Below, one piece after another: positions 24,187 through 37,394 of a DNA stretch of 64,000 bases (position 1 is its first letter; every line of letters starts with the position of its first letter). Under the pieces are notes generated by a model that worked only from the letters and a program-made list of their open reading frames with translations, was not told the origin of the DNA and did no database searches. The stretch is from assembly GCA_030761205.1 (NCBI GenBank), contig JAULJL010000004.1, positions 25,207,172 to 25,271,171 on the forward strand, written 5' to 3'. This DNA is from Fremontodendron californicum (taxonomy: Eukaryota; Streptophyta; Magnoliopsida; Malvales; Malvaceae). Made by a program: the position numbers and the translations under genes.

Positions 24187-27100
24187 AGCTGTCGCAACCT
24201 AAAAAATAACGAGTCTCATCGCAAGACTTTATTATTCGTTAAGCGTGACATTAAAAAAAACCGAGAAAAAGTCGACTGAATTCCTCTAGAAAAATGAAGG
24301 TTTTAAAAATGACCTTTAGAAAAGACATGGAGTCACCACCAATCTGTTTTAGCTAGGTGTGATCGGCCACCTATTAAAATCGGTTTTATAAAATATTTTA
24401 AAAATTAATTAAAACATTTTAAAAACCAATTTCAAGTCTGCGTTTTAAACCAGAGAAATCAAAGAAGCGGGTTCGGGAGTCGGTTACGTGTGGGGAAGGA
24501 TTAGCACCCCCACGACGCCCATATAAATCGGTACCTTATTAATCGTGTGTTATCTCAAGTCTCGGTAAAAAATGGTTTTAAATTTAGTATTTCAAGTTAA
24601 TTCCCAATTTAAAGAAAAATAATTCCATTTTTAATTGAAAATTATTCGGAATTTATAAATTCAAAATTTTCCTATATTCCCCAACAAACGTGGCAAAATG
24701 TAGAAATTTTTATTAGTTTTGGAAAGCATTCCGAATCATTCTCTTTTGTGAAAGAAAGATATTCCTTTATTAATGATAATTGATGATATTCCCTCCAGCA
24801 AACCCGGTAGAGAACTCATGAATTATTTTAACTCGGGAATATCTTTATTTTTTATTGAAAAATCATTATCTTTTTTAAAACATTTTAAAAGATATGAATA
24901 TGTATATGCATGAAATAAATAAAATGACATAGTAAAATCTAAATAATATAATGCTTCATAAATGATATGATATAATGTAAATGCCTTAGCATATTCTAAA
25001 TGAAATGAAATAAATGCCTTAGCATATTCTAAATGAAATAAAATATCCTAAGTTATATGACATATTATAAATAAAATGAAATGACCTAGGTAACATAGTA
25101 TATTCTATATGAGATGCAATATCCTAAGTCATATGATATATTCTAAATGAAATAAAATAACCTAAGTAACATAACATATTCTATATGAAATGAAATAACC
25201 TAAGTAACATGATATTTTCTAAATGAAATAAAATAACCTAAGTAACATAACATATTCTATATGAAACGAATAATTTAAATGACATGGAAAACATGAATGA
25301 TATGGCATACAAATTAAATGAGATAGAATATGAAATAATGCTATCATATAATATGCATGAAAATAATAATGCATGAACATATTATATGCTAAATAAAATT
25401 AACTAAATAAAAGCATAGGATACATGAAATATTCAAAACCATATAATAAACCATATAACATCAAAAAATATAAATCAAAATAATAACAATATCATGGGAA
25501 TTATTATAGCAAGAATCACATATTATATAAAATGCATGAATATGAAAAATGCAATGCATGAAATGTATTTTTTCCTTTAATTAAGGAAATCCGTATATCT
25601 AAAAAGATATCCGGATACCTTAGGCAAATATGTCAAATTAAATATTCTAAAACCAAAATACTTTGTGATTGTTTGAAAACAATTTTGAAAAGCTTGAATT
25701 AAAAATAAAAACTGGGCTAAATCTTTTTTAATATGGCTCTAATTTCCTAAGTTTAAAAATCCGGACTTGGCTACCCTTAACCCGAGACTTGAAAAACCAT
25801 TTTTAGAGTTTAAAAAGGCTTAGAAACTAGCCTAAGTCAGTAGCTAACCTTCCTAATCAGCCCACTCTAAGTAACTTAACCAAAACAGAAAAATGATTTT
25901 TCTTTAAATTCAATTCTGACTTCACTGTCCAGTTTTAAGCCATGATTTTTTATCCTATTTTTAAAAATTTATTAAAATTCTGAAAAAATTATTGGAGACT
26001 CAAGATATGTAAAAATACACGGAAAAAAATCGGCTTAATTTTCTGATCAAAGATGAATTCTCAGAAAAATCAGAGATGTACGAGTTTTGGAAGGGAAAAA
26101 CAACTGCTTTGCCAACACATTTTTGCCTTTGATGAAATCATTTAAAAATCAAAGTAAAAATATTTGAAACTCCTAAAATGACTTACAAACAGTAGCTAGG
26201 ACTTTTTGAAAGTTAGATAAAAATTGGCTAAGTAAAAAAAATCACAAAGGTAGAATAATCAACTTGACAAACTTAATTTTTCACAAGTGTGCTCAAGAGA
26301 GCATGACTTTGAACCATTAATTGGCTCAAGTCATTATTCAAGTGGCATGAACATGAAATACATGAAACAATGCAGCAAACATAATGCATGAAATGCATGG
26401 ATTTAAACCTAAATGTCATGAAAAAATGCATGGCATTCATAAAGTGACCTAGACCTAAATGAACTTGCATGGCATTTAATGCAACCTAGACCTAAAATGC
26501 ATGATCATGCATTGCAAATAAACCTAGCTTAATAACTAAAATATGCATGGCATTCCACAAACACAAAGCATGCTTAATCCAAAAACTCAATCAAATATCA
26601 TGCAAATGCTAACCTATCAACTAACATGGCAAGAATGCACAAAAAATGCAAAAAAAAATCCAAGAGGGCCGAATATCATAACGTCACAAGCAAACATGGC
26701 ATTTTCACAAACACTTGGCATACTAGCATGCAAAACTAAATCAAATGACATGCAAATGTAAAAACCAACTAACATGACAAAAATGCAATCACACAATGCA
26801 AAACACATGGAGTAGCCAAATGGCCTCAAGCTCCAACAAGCATGGCATTTTCACAAACACTTGGTATACTAACATGCTCAACTAAAATATAACACTTTAA
26901 TCATGCAAAAATCACACAAGCATTTTCACAAACACTTAATATACTAAATCTAAAACATGCTCAACTAAGATATAAAACAAAAATCATGCAAAGACCACAC
27001 AAGTATTTTCACAAACACTTGATATACTAAATCTAAAACATGCTCAAATTTAAACAACATGAAAACAGAAAATTAAAAATGCAAAAAAACATAATATCTA

Positions 27101-28149
27101 AAACATAAATGGCAACAAATAAAGCAACCAAATTAAAATATAACTCAAGAATATGAAGTAACATAACAATTAAAACATCAAAATCAAAGAAAATAACATA
27201 AACAGTATGGTAAAATGAACCCAAAACAGTAACTTAAATAAATAATGTAGGCCATTTGGCCATGGTGAGTTTATTGTAAAAATAAAATGTAAAAAATATA
27301 CTTAAGAAAGAGATGAAGTAAGAACTTAAAAGAACAATAAAATAAACATTTATTTAAAATGGAAACTCACCAAATAGAAATCAAAATAGCAAAAACAAGA
27401 ATAGAAAATGAAAGTGCAAGAGTTGGTGCTCAAGAGCAACCTCAAGAAGCAAATATTTCAAGCTTTTCTCTTCAAACTTTCCTTTTTTTTTCTAAACTTT
27501 TATTTTTTGCTCTCAACTAAGAAGAGAAAAACTAAGTAAAAACTCTAAGAACTCAGCAAAATCAAGAAGAAAAAATGAAAATCTGACCCCCTCCCTAGGG
27601 CTGGCCGAATACCCCCTATATTGGCTCAAGGATGTTGTCATTTTTTTGTAACCAATTTTCCATCAAATGGCCAATAATTCAAGATGAAAAATCATGAAAT
27701 TACCACCTTTAGATTAGCATCTCAGCTCTCTCAAATTACAGATGTCCAAGAATAATGTTGACATCTCTCTTGGCCTATGTGGCTTAATCACCATGGCTTG
27801 ATCAAAGAGAATCTCTAACTAACTCTTGATTTTTAGCCATTTGATTGAAAAATCAGAAGCTTCCTCTTTACTTTGGGATTGGGCAGGCCAGCACTTCTCT
27901 TTTCCAGCCCAACTCTGATTTTTTGAAAGGCCCAAAGAATCCCTTTTCGGTTGCTTGGGTGAAATGACCATTTTGCCTCCCAGATGCAAATAAATATCAA
28001 ACGGACTCCAAATTCAATTTTTATTTTTTTAATACTTCCAAAATAATAAAATATTGAGTTCTGCAAGTTTTCAAAATTATCCGAGTCCGTTTGCTATTTA
28101 TTTGGATTTTTTCTTCCAAAAATGCCCTTTTATGCCCCTACATTTTACC

Positions 28150-29045
28150 ATTTTTTAAACGAGCTCCAAATCAAGATTTTTCTTCACCAATCTCTTCAAA
28201 ATAATTAAAAAGTGTGATCTGGAAGTTTTCATAATTTTTGGAGCTCATTTGGTATTTTTTCGGGATTTATCGGCTTGAATTACTGCATAGGAGGCCCGGG
28301 ATTTGGCCATTTTGCAAACGAACTCCGAATCAAGATTTGCTTTGGCCAATCTCTTCCAAATAATTTAAAAACGAGATTTGCAAAATTTCAGAATTTTTGG
28401 AGCTCATTTGCTATTTTTCCGGGATTTATCTTCTTGATTTATTGCATAGGAGGCCCAGGATTTGGCCATTTTGCAAACGAACTCTGAATCAAGATTTTCT
28501 TTCACCAATCTCTTTCAAATAATTTAAAAATGAGATTTGCAAAATTTCAGAAGATTTGGAGCTCATTTGCTATTTTTCCGGGATTTTCCTTTTTGAATTA
28601 CTACATAGGAGGCCCGGGATTTGGCCATTTTGCAAACGAACTCCGAATCAAGATTTTTTTTCGCCAATCTCTTCCAAATAATTTAAAACTGAGATCTGCA
28701 AAATTTCAAAATTTTTGGAGCTCATTTGCTATTTTTCCGAGATTTTCCTTTTTGAATTACTGCATAGGAGGCCCGGGATTTGGCCATTTTGCAAACGAAC
28801 TCCGAATCAAGATTTTCTTTCACCAATCTCTTCCAAATAATTTAAAACTGAGATCTGCAAATTTTCAAAAGATTTGGAGCTCATTTACTATTTTTTCGGG
28901 ATTTCCCTTTTTGAATTACTACATTAGAAGCCCGGGATTTGGCCATTTTGCAAACGAACTCCGAATCAAGATTTTATTTTACCAATATCTTTAAAATGAT
29001 TTAAGAATGATATTGACAAATTTTCAGAATTTTTGGAGTCTATTT
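28150..29045. repeat. 159-bp tandem repeat, five to six copies, in LTR C
   Basis: GCCATTTTGCAAACGAACTC recurs at 28306, 28465, 28624, 28783 and 28942, each step exactly 159 bp; a diverged unit precedes. Since 159 is a multiple of three, an apparent 154-codon frame runs through it, with no meaning. Confidence 0.95.
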
Positions 29046-29532
29046 GCTATTTTTCCCAAATTTTCCAATTTTGCCCTTTTGCCTCCAAAACCCGGTTTTG
29101 CTCAAAACAAGTCCGATTTTCAGATTTTCTTCAATCTGAGCCTTGGGCTATCCTTTTTAATCATTCTTCATCCATTGGGGGCTTTGGTCTTACCAATTCA
29201 GGCCATTTCTGTGATTCTTCCCGATTTCACCGAAATCCACTAAAAAACCCTAATTCTCGGTTTTCTCCCGGATTGACTTTTTTTTTCGATTTTTCTTGCA
29301 ATTGACTTCTCCATTACCCGTAGTCAGTGCTTATCTTTCATTTGGAACCTTCAATTTCGACCAATTTGATCGTTTAAGCACTTTTCCCCAAATTTCTCGA
29401 ATTAGGGTTTCCTTTCTACTGAATCTCCAAATCCCAACTTTCGAACTCCATATCTTTCAATGTAGACCTCGGATTATCAAAATTATTTCACCATTTTTCA
29501 ATTGAACTTAAAATCTTGATTTTGAAAGTGGG

Positions 29533-29616
29533 TTGACTTTTTCAGTAGTTGACTTTTTGGGGTTGACTTTTTCGGGGTTGACTTTTTCCGGGGTTGACTT
29601 TTTTCAAGTTTTGACT
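29533..29616. promoter_or_regulatory. TTGACT (W-box-like) cluster of LTR C
   Basis: Six TTGACT cores between 29533 and 29616, at the same distance from the LTR start as in LTRs A, B and D. Confidence 0.5.
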
Positions 29617-29750
29617 TTTTATGCTCGCCCTCTTAAACTAAGTCTCGGAGTACCACCTGCAAGATGAAAACAGTCTTTTTACACTCGGAAACATCAATAT
29701 AGGAAGAAAACCTACCTGTTTAATGGTCCGAACAAAATTAGGTGTCTACA

Positions 29751-30676
29751 ATTTCATTTAGAATATATCATATCACTTAGAATATTTCATTTCATTTAGA
29801 ATATATCATGTCACTTAAAAAAATTTCATTTCATTTAGAATATATAATGTTACTTAGGATATTTCATTTCATTTAGAATATGCTATGCCATTTAAATTAT
29901 ATCATATCATTTAGGTTGCATTATATTATCTAGACTTTGTTATATCATCTTTACCATGTCACACATATTCATATTTTCTTTTAAAAAAATGTTTTGAAAA
30001 GGATAATGATTTTCAATAAAATAAAGATATTCTCGAGTTAAAATAATTCATGAGTTCTCTGCCGGGTTTGCTGGGGAGGATATCATCAATTATCATTAAT
30101 AACAGAATATCTTTTTTAAAACGAGAATGATTCGGAAAACTTTCCAAGTTAATAAAAATTTATATATTTTGCCACGTTTGTTGGGGAATATAGAAAAATT
30201 TTGAATTAATAAATTCAGGATCATTTTCAATTAAAAATGAAATTATTTTTCTTTAAATTGTGAATTAATTTGAAATGACAAATATAAAACCGGCCTTTTA
30301 CCGAGACTTGAGATAACACACGATTAATAAGGTACCATTTTGTACGGGCGTTGTGGGGGTGCTAATCCTTCCCTGCACGTAACCGAGTCCCGAACCCGAC
30401 TCTTCGATTTTCTCTGGTTTATAACGCAGACTTGAAATTGGTCTTAAAAAATGTTTTAATTAATTATAAAATGTTTTACAAAATCGGTTTTAATAGGTGG
30501 CCGATCACACCTAGCTAAAAACGATTGGTGGAGACTCCATGTCTTTTTCAAGGTCATTTTTAAAACCTTCATTTTTCAAGAAGAATTAAGTCGACTTTTC
30601 CTCGGTTTTTTTAATGTCACGCTTAAACGAATATAAGGTCTCACGATGAGACTTGTTATTTTTTAGGTTGCGACAA
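29751..30676 (+). mobile_element. 3' part of the 5' LTR of element D
   Basis: Plus-strand LTR sequence beginning inside the LTR (CATTTAGAATATATCAT repeats as at 47085-47230), running through the conserved core (30300-30405) to GGTTGCGACA at 30676. Its left part is cut off exactly at the end of LTR C, as expected if C inserted here; the first five bases ATTTC would then be one copy of the target duplication. Confidence 0.75.
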
Positions 30677-33081
30677 TGTCAATAGGAGCATTCTGATGCA
30701 TGTAGTTCTATACACTTTGATGATGAAAACACTTGTCTCATGTTGACATCTACATGAAATATATAAACTTTGAATTTAAATATTTTGTGTTCATTGTATT
30801 TTAGCAATAATTTGAATTTGCAAAAACAAATGAAACTTTGAGAAAATTTGTGGTAAACAATAATAAGTGGTTTTCACATGAAGTAATGGGCAGTCTCGAG
30901 AATATTGATGATCATTGTTAGAAATGGCCTAATACCCTCCTCTCTTTTGGGTTTCCTTATGCCTAAATCCCTTGAACCAAGACCACTTGGAAGACCTAAT
31001 GCTTCAAGGAATATGAATAATTAAACTTCATAAACCATTGTTACTAAGCAAAGATGTAGATCTTAGTTTAGGCTATGAGCAAAGGAACGAAAATTTTTGA
31101 AAATTTTTCGAGCTCTTTGGAAAATCGAACAAATGAGATATTCTTTCAAGGATCTAGATTGTGGTAATTTGATGTCAGTCAAGGTCGTGCTAAAACCATT
31201 CACATCCTTTCAAAATAACCACAAAATACCAATTTCCCAAACATCACTTCATGATTGACACCTTGGGGCACAATGACCAAACCAGATTATCCCATGTCCT
31301 AGATAAAACCTGTTTTTGGGTAATATTTTCCTCGGTACTTCAAACAAACCCAAGATTGGAACTCAGCATTTTCAATGTAAACCTAGACTTGCAATGTTCC
31401 TCGTAATGACACAAATTCTCATGGTTAATCAAGTTGGGGCATCACATGTAGAAATGATGAATACATGATGGATAAGGGGGAATTAACGCATGAACCAATG
31501 GGACATGCGACACCAAAAAAAAAAAAAGAAGCAAACAAACAAAAAAGAGAAAAAATTGTGATATCATGCATATGAGAATTTGGATGATTCCAAGTGCAAA
31601 ATGAAATTCTGATTATCTATTTCCCTTGGGGATTGCTTTTCAATAAGAATATTTGTGCTTGATATGAGAAATGGCCATCTTTCATATCCCTTTCGCAAAA
31701 AGAAATTATCCATAGGCACCCCTTTTGAGACGAAAGAATTCTTTCTTGTTTGAACCCTGATCAAGGATCACCCTCTACACTGGGGGCAAATGCGAGGAAA
31801 GATCTTCTCAAAGATCACTGAGAAATGAGTCCTAACTCAAAGACAGATACAAAGCAAATTGAGTTCCCAAATAAATATGGGCTCACTCTATCGAAATGAA
31901 GATGCAAAAGAAAAAGGAAAAAGTGTGAAAAATATGGCAAATGAAAGCCAAAAGCAAAGAAGAAAATGAGCAAAGTAAAAAGGAAAAAAAATTCCAAAAA
32001 GGACAAATGCTTCAAAGGGAATCCTCCTCAAGAAATGATTCTTGATTTGATTACCCTCAAACACATATTTTGGGCTATTTATCCTTTCTTTCTGAACCCC
32101 GAGCCATGGCCTACATTACGTGCTTTAAAAGTTCATTTTGATCAAGCATGAATATTTAACTTGAAGGGTTTTTCGTCAGATTTTATCCCATCTCATTGAA
32201 TTATCATTTCACCAAGGAAGAATTTAGAATTCTCAAATGCATGATGGAACAATAAGAAAGGAAAGATAATGGAAAGAATGGGACTCTAGGGCGAAAATCC
32301 AAAAATGGGCGGTTTAGAGTAAATTGGGAATTTTCAATGCTATTTATGTTAGTGTTGATGACACAAAAGAGAAGGTCATCTTGAAGAAATAGAGGAACAT
32401 CTAGAAATTCCTGAACCTCCTAAACTGTCAACTCTCATTTGAAGGATTGATTTCAAAAATTGAAACTTTTTTCCCTCCAAGATTAAACTCTCCAGTTAAA
32501 CATCCCGACCAATCTTGACGTTTGTCAAAATGCCTTGATATGGAAACTAAAAGAATGTTGAATTTGTTTGGTTCTCAATGAATTCATGATTTATAAAACC
32601 TGTTCCATTTGTGAGCTTAGAGGGGACATACATTTTTGTTATGAAGCTTTCTTCGATCAACCAAAATCATGTTGTATCAAGCCTTCCAATTCAAGTTGAA
32701 AAACCCAAATTGACATTCAGAAAATTTCTAATAGTGATCATTAGTCTTCAAGAGATTCGTACATCACACACTGTGGGGTTAATATTTTTGACTCATAAGT
32801 TTTCATTAAATTCTTTCTAGAATGGGAAAACAAGTAAAAATATTTTTGAAATAACCATTTTTGATGTTGACAGGAGACAAGGGTTTTCTAACCCAAAGGT
32901 ATGGAACTACTAGGGTAGATTTTGACTTCCAGATATGAAAAGAAGAAATGGAACCCAGTTCAGACTTCTGTTGATAAGAGTATGAAAACTGTTGGAGTAA
33001 AGAGATAGCCAAAGACCGGAAAGGGAATGATCTCTTATGGGGCACGAGTGTTCAAGGTATACTTTGATTTGAATAGGAAAA
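30677..33081 (+). mobile_element. Internal region of element D, part 1
   Basis: This is a diverged inverted copy of about 2250-4690 of Y. It follows the LTR end directly with AATGTCAATAGGAGCATTC, so the primer-binding site and about 2.3 kb of leader are missing. Frames open in X/Y are broken here, which argues against coding function. It is interrupted at 33081 by the copia element; the sequence resumes at 41271. Confidence 0.8.
33077..33081. repeat. Left target-site duplication of the copia element (GAAAA)
   Basis: GAAAA here and at 41266-41270. Removing the element restores a continuous match to Y (GGAAAAATGAATT). Confidence 0.85.
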
Positions 33082-34763
33082 TATTGGTGTACCTACAAGC
33101 CAATCTATTTGGGCTTGTAAGACACTATTTATATATTCATGTATTGCACATTATAGTTTATTAATTATAATTGAGGTATTTCTTTATCCATAAGTATTGT
33201 TATAATTGTTATAAATGACTTGTGAAGATAAAGCCCATGAGACACAATGGCATTGCAAAGGAATTGTAAGGTGTTACAATTATGACGATCCTTATGCATC
33301 AATGTCGTGTTTCTAAACTGTTCCTGGTCATTGTATTATCAAGACAGGGCATTGACAATGCTCAAAGACTGGCATATGTTAAGCCTTCATGCACTTGATG
33401 CATGCAACTGAACTCATAGGTTGAAAGTATAGAGATACTTGGGGATAACATATGGGTGCTTGTTAGTTGAACAAGCTCACTGAACATGACCCGCTATGAG
33501 AGTGCCATTTGGCATTTCACTCAAGTGTCTATGGTAAATACTCTCATGTGTCAATAGTGTAAGTAATCCTTTGACTTGTGACACCAGGTCATCTTGTGTG
33601 TGAACTGTCATACTTAGATTTCATAACGAACGGGTCCCAATCACAAGGATGCTTAAAGTAGGGTGTTATTGGGTATGACATGAAGCATACGAAGATGAAT
33701 GAGTGGTCTAGAGAGGATTCATCACCCCAAGTGATTAAGGGGACATATCTCACATGTATTTAGCTTATATTAACTTATTGAAGTCCTTAGCCAAGGCAAT
33801 ACTTAGGGAGTTAATATAAAGCTGCAGATCTAATATGGAATGGGTTAAAAGTAGACACTGAACCATGCTCTTTCCTATCCCGAGATATTTGATGAAGGGA
33901 TCGAATTACATAGACATATTGTACATGAAAAGCTAGTCGAAGCTTGATGACTCTCTTGTCATTTGGGTGGTCATGATGCATTACTAGATGTCGCTCATGA
34001 TCTATAAATATAAAGAAGAAATTCTTAATTGAATTTATTATATTTATTGCCAATATGTTAAGGGCCTAATAGGTCACACACAAAAGGTGATTATTGAAAT
34101 TAAAATGAGATTGGGCCAGATTAAATATTCATTAAGTGTTGTGGGCTTATTATGAATATTTAATAATATATGTATAAGGGCTTTAGTGTAATAAGTCCAA
34201 GAGTTGGCATACACTAAACCTGATAATATATATATATGCCTTATGTTGTTGCCGCCTCCCCTAAGGAAGAAAAACCCTAGTAGCCGCATTCTCTCACCTC
34301 GCTGTGAGAATCGGTGCATAGAGAAAAGAGGAGGAGGAATCAATTTTCTTCTTGCCTGCTTCTTTTTGGCTAACTAGAGTAAGAGGAGGAAGGTTTCTCA
34401 CAACCTAGACCACTAGCATCGTCTTGGCAAAGCATAATCTCAACCTTGTGAAGGTTTTCAGATCACCTTGTGGGTTACTGTTAGAGGTCGGACAATTGAA
34501 CGACTTTGGTCTTCGACAAGCTAGCATTGTGTACAAGAGCAAGAACATCAAGAATCTATGATGTGGTTTCGGAAATCTCCATTACAGAGGTATGAGATTT
34601 TGATTGTTATCTGTTCTTCACAGCTTGATCGTTTTGAATTCATAGGTAGATCCATGGAGGGATTCGGTGTCTCTTTGTTTTATTTTATTCCGCTGCGTTG
34701 TATATTTAACTTGTTGATTAAATTATACATTATCTCTGTTTGAGCATGAGACGAATCCCAACA
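33082..34763 (+). repeat. 5' LTR of the copia element
   Basis: It starts TATTGGTGTA (the intact copy at 39587 has TGTTGGTGTA, so the terminal TG has become TA) and ends CCCAACA. A TATATATATATGCC run near 34232 may belong to the promoter region. Confidence 0.92.
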
Positions 34764-34764
34764 G

Positions 34765-34776
34765 TGGTATCAGAGC
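34765..34776 (+). promoter_or_regulatory. Primer-binding site (initiator tRNA-Met)
   Basis: TGGTATCAGAGC, one base after the LTR; the standard plant copia primer site. Confidence 0.95.
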
Positions 34777-36551
34777 CTCGCTTATGTTATTCCTATACGA
34801 TCTATGCTTTGATTGTTACCTTTAACAAAATTGTTTTGTTCTTTGAGTTATTTTGATCCGATTGTAACTAACCGAATTTGTTAGAAATTGCACTTGTAGT
34901 GTTTTGGTGAAGGCAACAGTTAATCATGGTGAATTCTTGTTGATTAATTGGTTTAAAATTGTTTTAAACTGATTAATGCAACTAGCCAAAGTTTGGCAGC
35001 GATTGAAAATTGTTAAGCCTGCTTTGCGTAAATTTGGTGAGTTTATTGAGAAAAACTTGAAGATTTTTCTTGACTGATTTTTAATGCATGTTTTAATTAT
35101 TTTTAGGATTTAAAATTGCTTAGAATTGTTCTTGGCAAGCCAGAAAAATCATAAAACTGATTTAGCATTGAAAAGTTGGAAGTTGTGAAAAGCGGATAGA
35201 CAGCCTATAGGGAGATAGGGAGCGGCGACTACTCTTAGTATCCAAAGCCTGCACCTCCCTTGCTAGGGTTTTAGGTTCTATCAGTTTCTCACAGCTTATG
35301 AATTTTAGCAATATTAAGTTACTAATTTTGTAGTATCCTAGTAGAGATACAACACTAAAATTAGTAATTATGGTAATATTGTTAAATTAAATAAATCACC
35401 AAAATAAGAATTTACATGAATATTCAATTAAATTATTTAATTGGATAATAATTTAATTAAAGGAAATAATCCTAATTGGATTAGGATTTATTCTAATGAG
35501 ATTAGAATAAATGTTCATTATTTTCTTTGAATTAAATTATGGATCAATATAATCAATGATGGTAATTAGAGATTAAAGCATGATTTATATGTTCATAAAT
35601 TGTTTGTGAATGTATGGGATGATAATGGACTTAGACCCAATATGATTGTGGATGGTTGAATTTAATTTTATGGTTTTTATTATATTAAATAGGGATTGCG
35701 TGTCCTGCCTTATCTCTCATTTTCTGGAGTTGTAAAAATTCTTTCCTCACCTAACTCCCCTCAAATGTAACTTGAGGTTTCTTTATTACAAATGTAATTA
35801 GTTACATCAAAGTGTAAAATTAGGATTAGTTAGGAATAATTTTTGTAACTTTAAGATGAAGAAAGGCGCCATGAAGAAAAGGAGATTACAAGCAAGCTTT
35901 GAAGACTATGTATGTAATCACCTAGAAATTTGACCAACTAATTTCCTTTGATGGCTCAAGGAAATTAGATTAGAAAAGTCTATAATCATCGAAGTAGAAA
36001 GAATGTTATAGATTTATTTTATGCGATATTATAAATGCTATGAATGTTTATTATGATGAGACTTAAAGAAAAGGAAATCCCTCTTTACAATATTGAGTCA
36101 CATGTTTCGCATGATAAAGTTGCCGTCCATCATCATAACAAGATAACCAGAGTTCTTCTAGTAGGAGGCTTATTGAGTCACTCAAGGTCAAACTACTGTA
36201 CGAATATGTTTGAGTTATGAAGTTGGGTCTTACTCAACTAATGCCATGTTGTTCAGATGCGTCAAACTTGATCGCATGGTGTTAGAGGCAAAGTTAGGCG
36301 AAGTACATATGATGTGCTTAGACAAAGAGTTGTCACCTAACTGATCTGGGAGTTGCATAGAGATGCAATTGATAAGCTATGTTATCTACCCAACTAGGCT
36401 TGTTGCAATTTGTTGAATCACTCAAGGTTGCAACATGTTGAAAGGGATCCCAGCCCACTAGAAATACCTTGCTGAGATTTTTGAATAATAGTGAGGGCTA
36501 TTATCTCGAAAAAATTAGTGGGAGAACCAATAAGAGATTTAATACCTCATC
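34777..36551 (+). other. Leader of the copia element, non-coding
   Basis: AT-rich sequence with no gag frame. It holds a long imperfect hairpin at 35309-35381 (CAATATTA...GTATC pairing with GATAC...TAATATTG) and smaller hairpins such as TTCTAATGAGATTAGAA near 35492. The last part (36100-36540) has no recognised role. Confidence 0.6.
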
Positions 36552-37394
36552 TTGAATTGGTATAAATGCATGAATATAACTTATATATACTTTTTCCATA
36601 TTAGGTTGTTGAAAATGGTTAATACTTTAACTGTACTGCGCGGCATTATGAATGTCATTAGTCTAAAATGTTTGGATTGGTACATGAGATTGAGAAGCGT
36701 TCTCAATGAAAGGAAGGTTGCTCACTTGACAAGTCAAGAAGAACTTATAGAAGTTTCTGGGTTGATTGTGTTTGTGATTGAACTGAATCTTTCTACTAAT
36801 AAATCCAATTCATGGATAATTGATTCAGGATGTTGTTCACATCTATGTAATGACATAAGGATGTTGAAAGGAAGTAGAAAGTTGAGCAAAGATGAAGTAT
36901 TTCTTAGAGTAGGCAATGGCGCAAAAGTTGCAGCATTGGCCGTTGGAACATGTACTTTATCCTTGCCGTCTGGCATGAAATTTGAACTGAAAGATTGTTA
37001 CTTTGTTCCAGTATTGTCTAGAAACATCATTTTGGTTTCATACCTCACTGTTAATGATGGTTTCAAGATAAGAATGAAGGGCAATAGTTGCTCCATCATT
37101 CTTAAAGACATTCACTATGGATCGGCAACATTACATAATAGATTATATGTTTTGGATCCAGAGATGCCTATGTTCAATATAAATGTCAAGAAAGCAAGAA
37201 AAGATGATCCAAGTAAGACTTACATCTGGCACTGTAGACTTGGTCATATCAACGAGACAATGATTTCCAAATTACATAAAAATGATTATTTGGAACCCTT
37301 TGGTTATGAATCATATGGGACTTATGAATGTTGTCTCCTTGGTAAGATGATCAAGACTCCCTTTACTGGAAAAGGTGAGCTAGTGATTTATTAG
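36552..37394 (+). pseudogene. Copia gag remnant joined to protease and GAG-pre-integrase
   Basis: Open for 280 codons. Residues about 41-60 (LDWYMRLRSVLNERK) match the start of copia gag. The protease active site DSG lies at residues 91-93 (WIIDSGCCSH). Almost all of gag, including the zinc knuckle, is missing between them, so an internal deletion has fused gag start to protease. The GAG-pre-integrase motif WHCRLGH is at about 226-232. The following Cys pair reads YECCLLGK where CExCLLGK is usual, so one zinc-binding Cys is replaced by Tyr258. The frame is lost at about 37380 by an indel before the integrase. The initiator Met is not reliable. Confidence 0.8.

Larger units (their letters stand above)
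21337..24189 (-). mobile_element. Internal 5' part of element C (leader and ORF1)
   Basis: It lies downstream of LTR C on the minus strand: primer-binding site, leader (23262-24168, homologous to the leader of X/Y from about 23425), then broken ORF1. It stops at 21337 where the Athila-like LTR begins, so gag-pol is absent from the window. The region 21337-21488 shows no recognisable coding sequence. Confidence 0.75.
24190..29750 (-). mobile_element. LTR C (5.56 kb), 5' LTR of element C
   Basis: It starts TGTAGACACC at 29750 and ends GCGACA at 24190. It is homologous to LTR A at both ends and in the middle, but longer by extra 159-bp units (28150-29045) and by AT-rich blocks near 24950-25500 built on repeated CCTAAGTAACATA motifs. 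The U3/R stretch 27370-27805 is unrelated to the 9754-10035 cassette of LTR A and instead resembles LTR D. The conserved core is at 24462-24568. There is no target duplication to inspect, because the left end of the element is not in the window. Confidence 0.85.

Noticed and set aside
28530..28994. A 154-codon frame in LTR C
   Set aside because: It is the 159-bp repeat read in one phase; the unit length is a multiple of three. No start context or homology.
34765..34776. A tRNA-Met gene
   Set aside because: Only the 12-base primer complement is present; no cloverleaf can be built around it.
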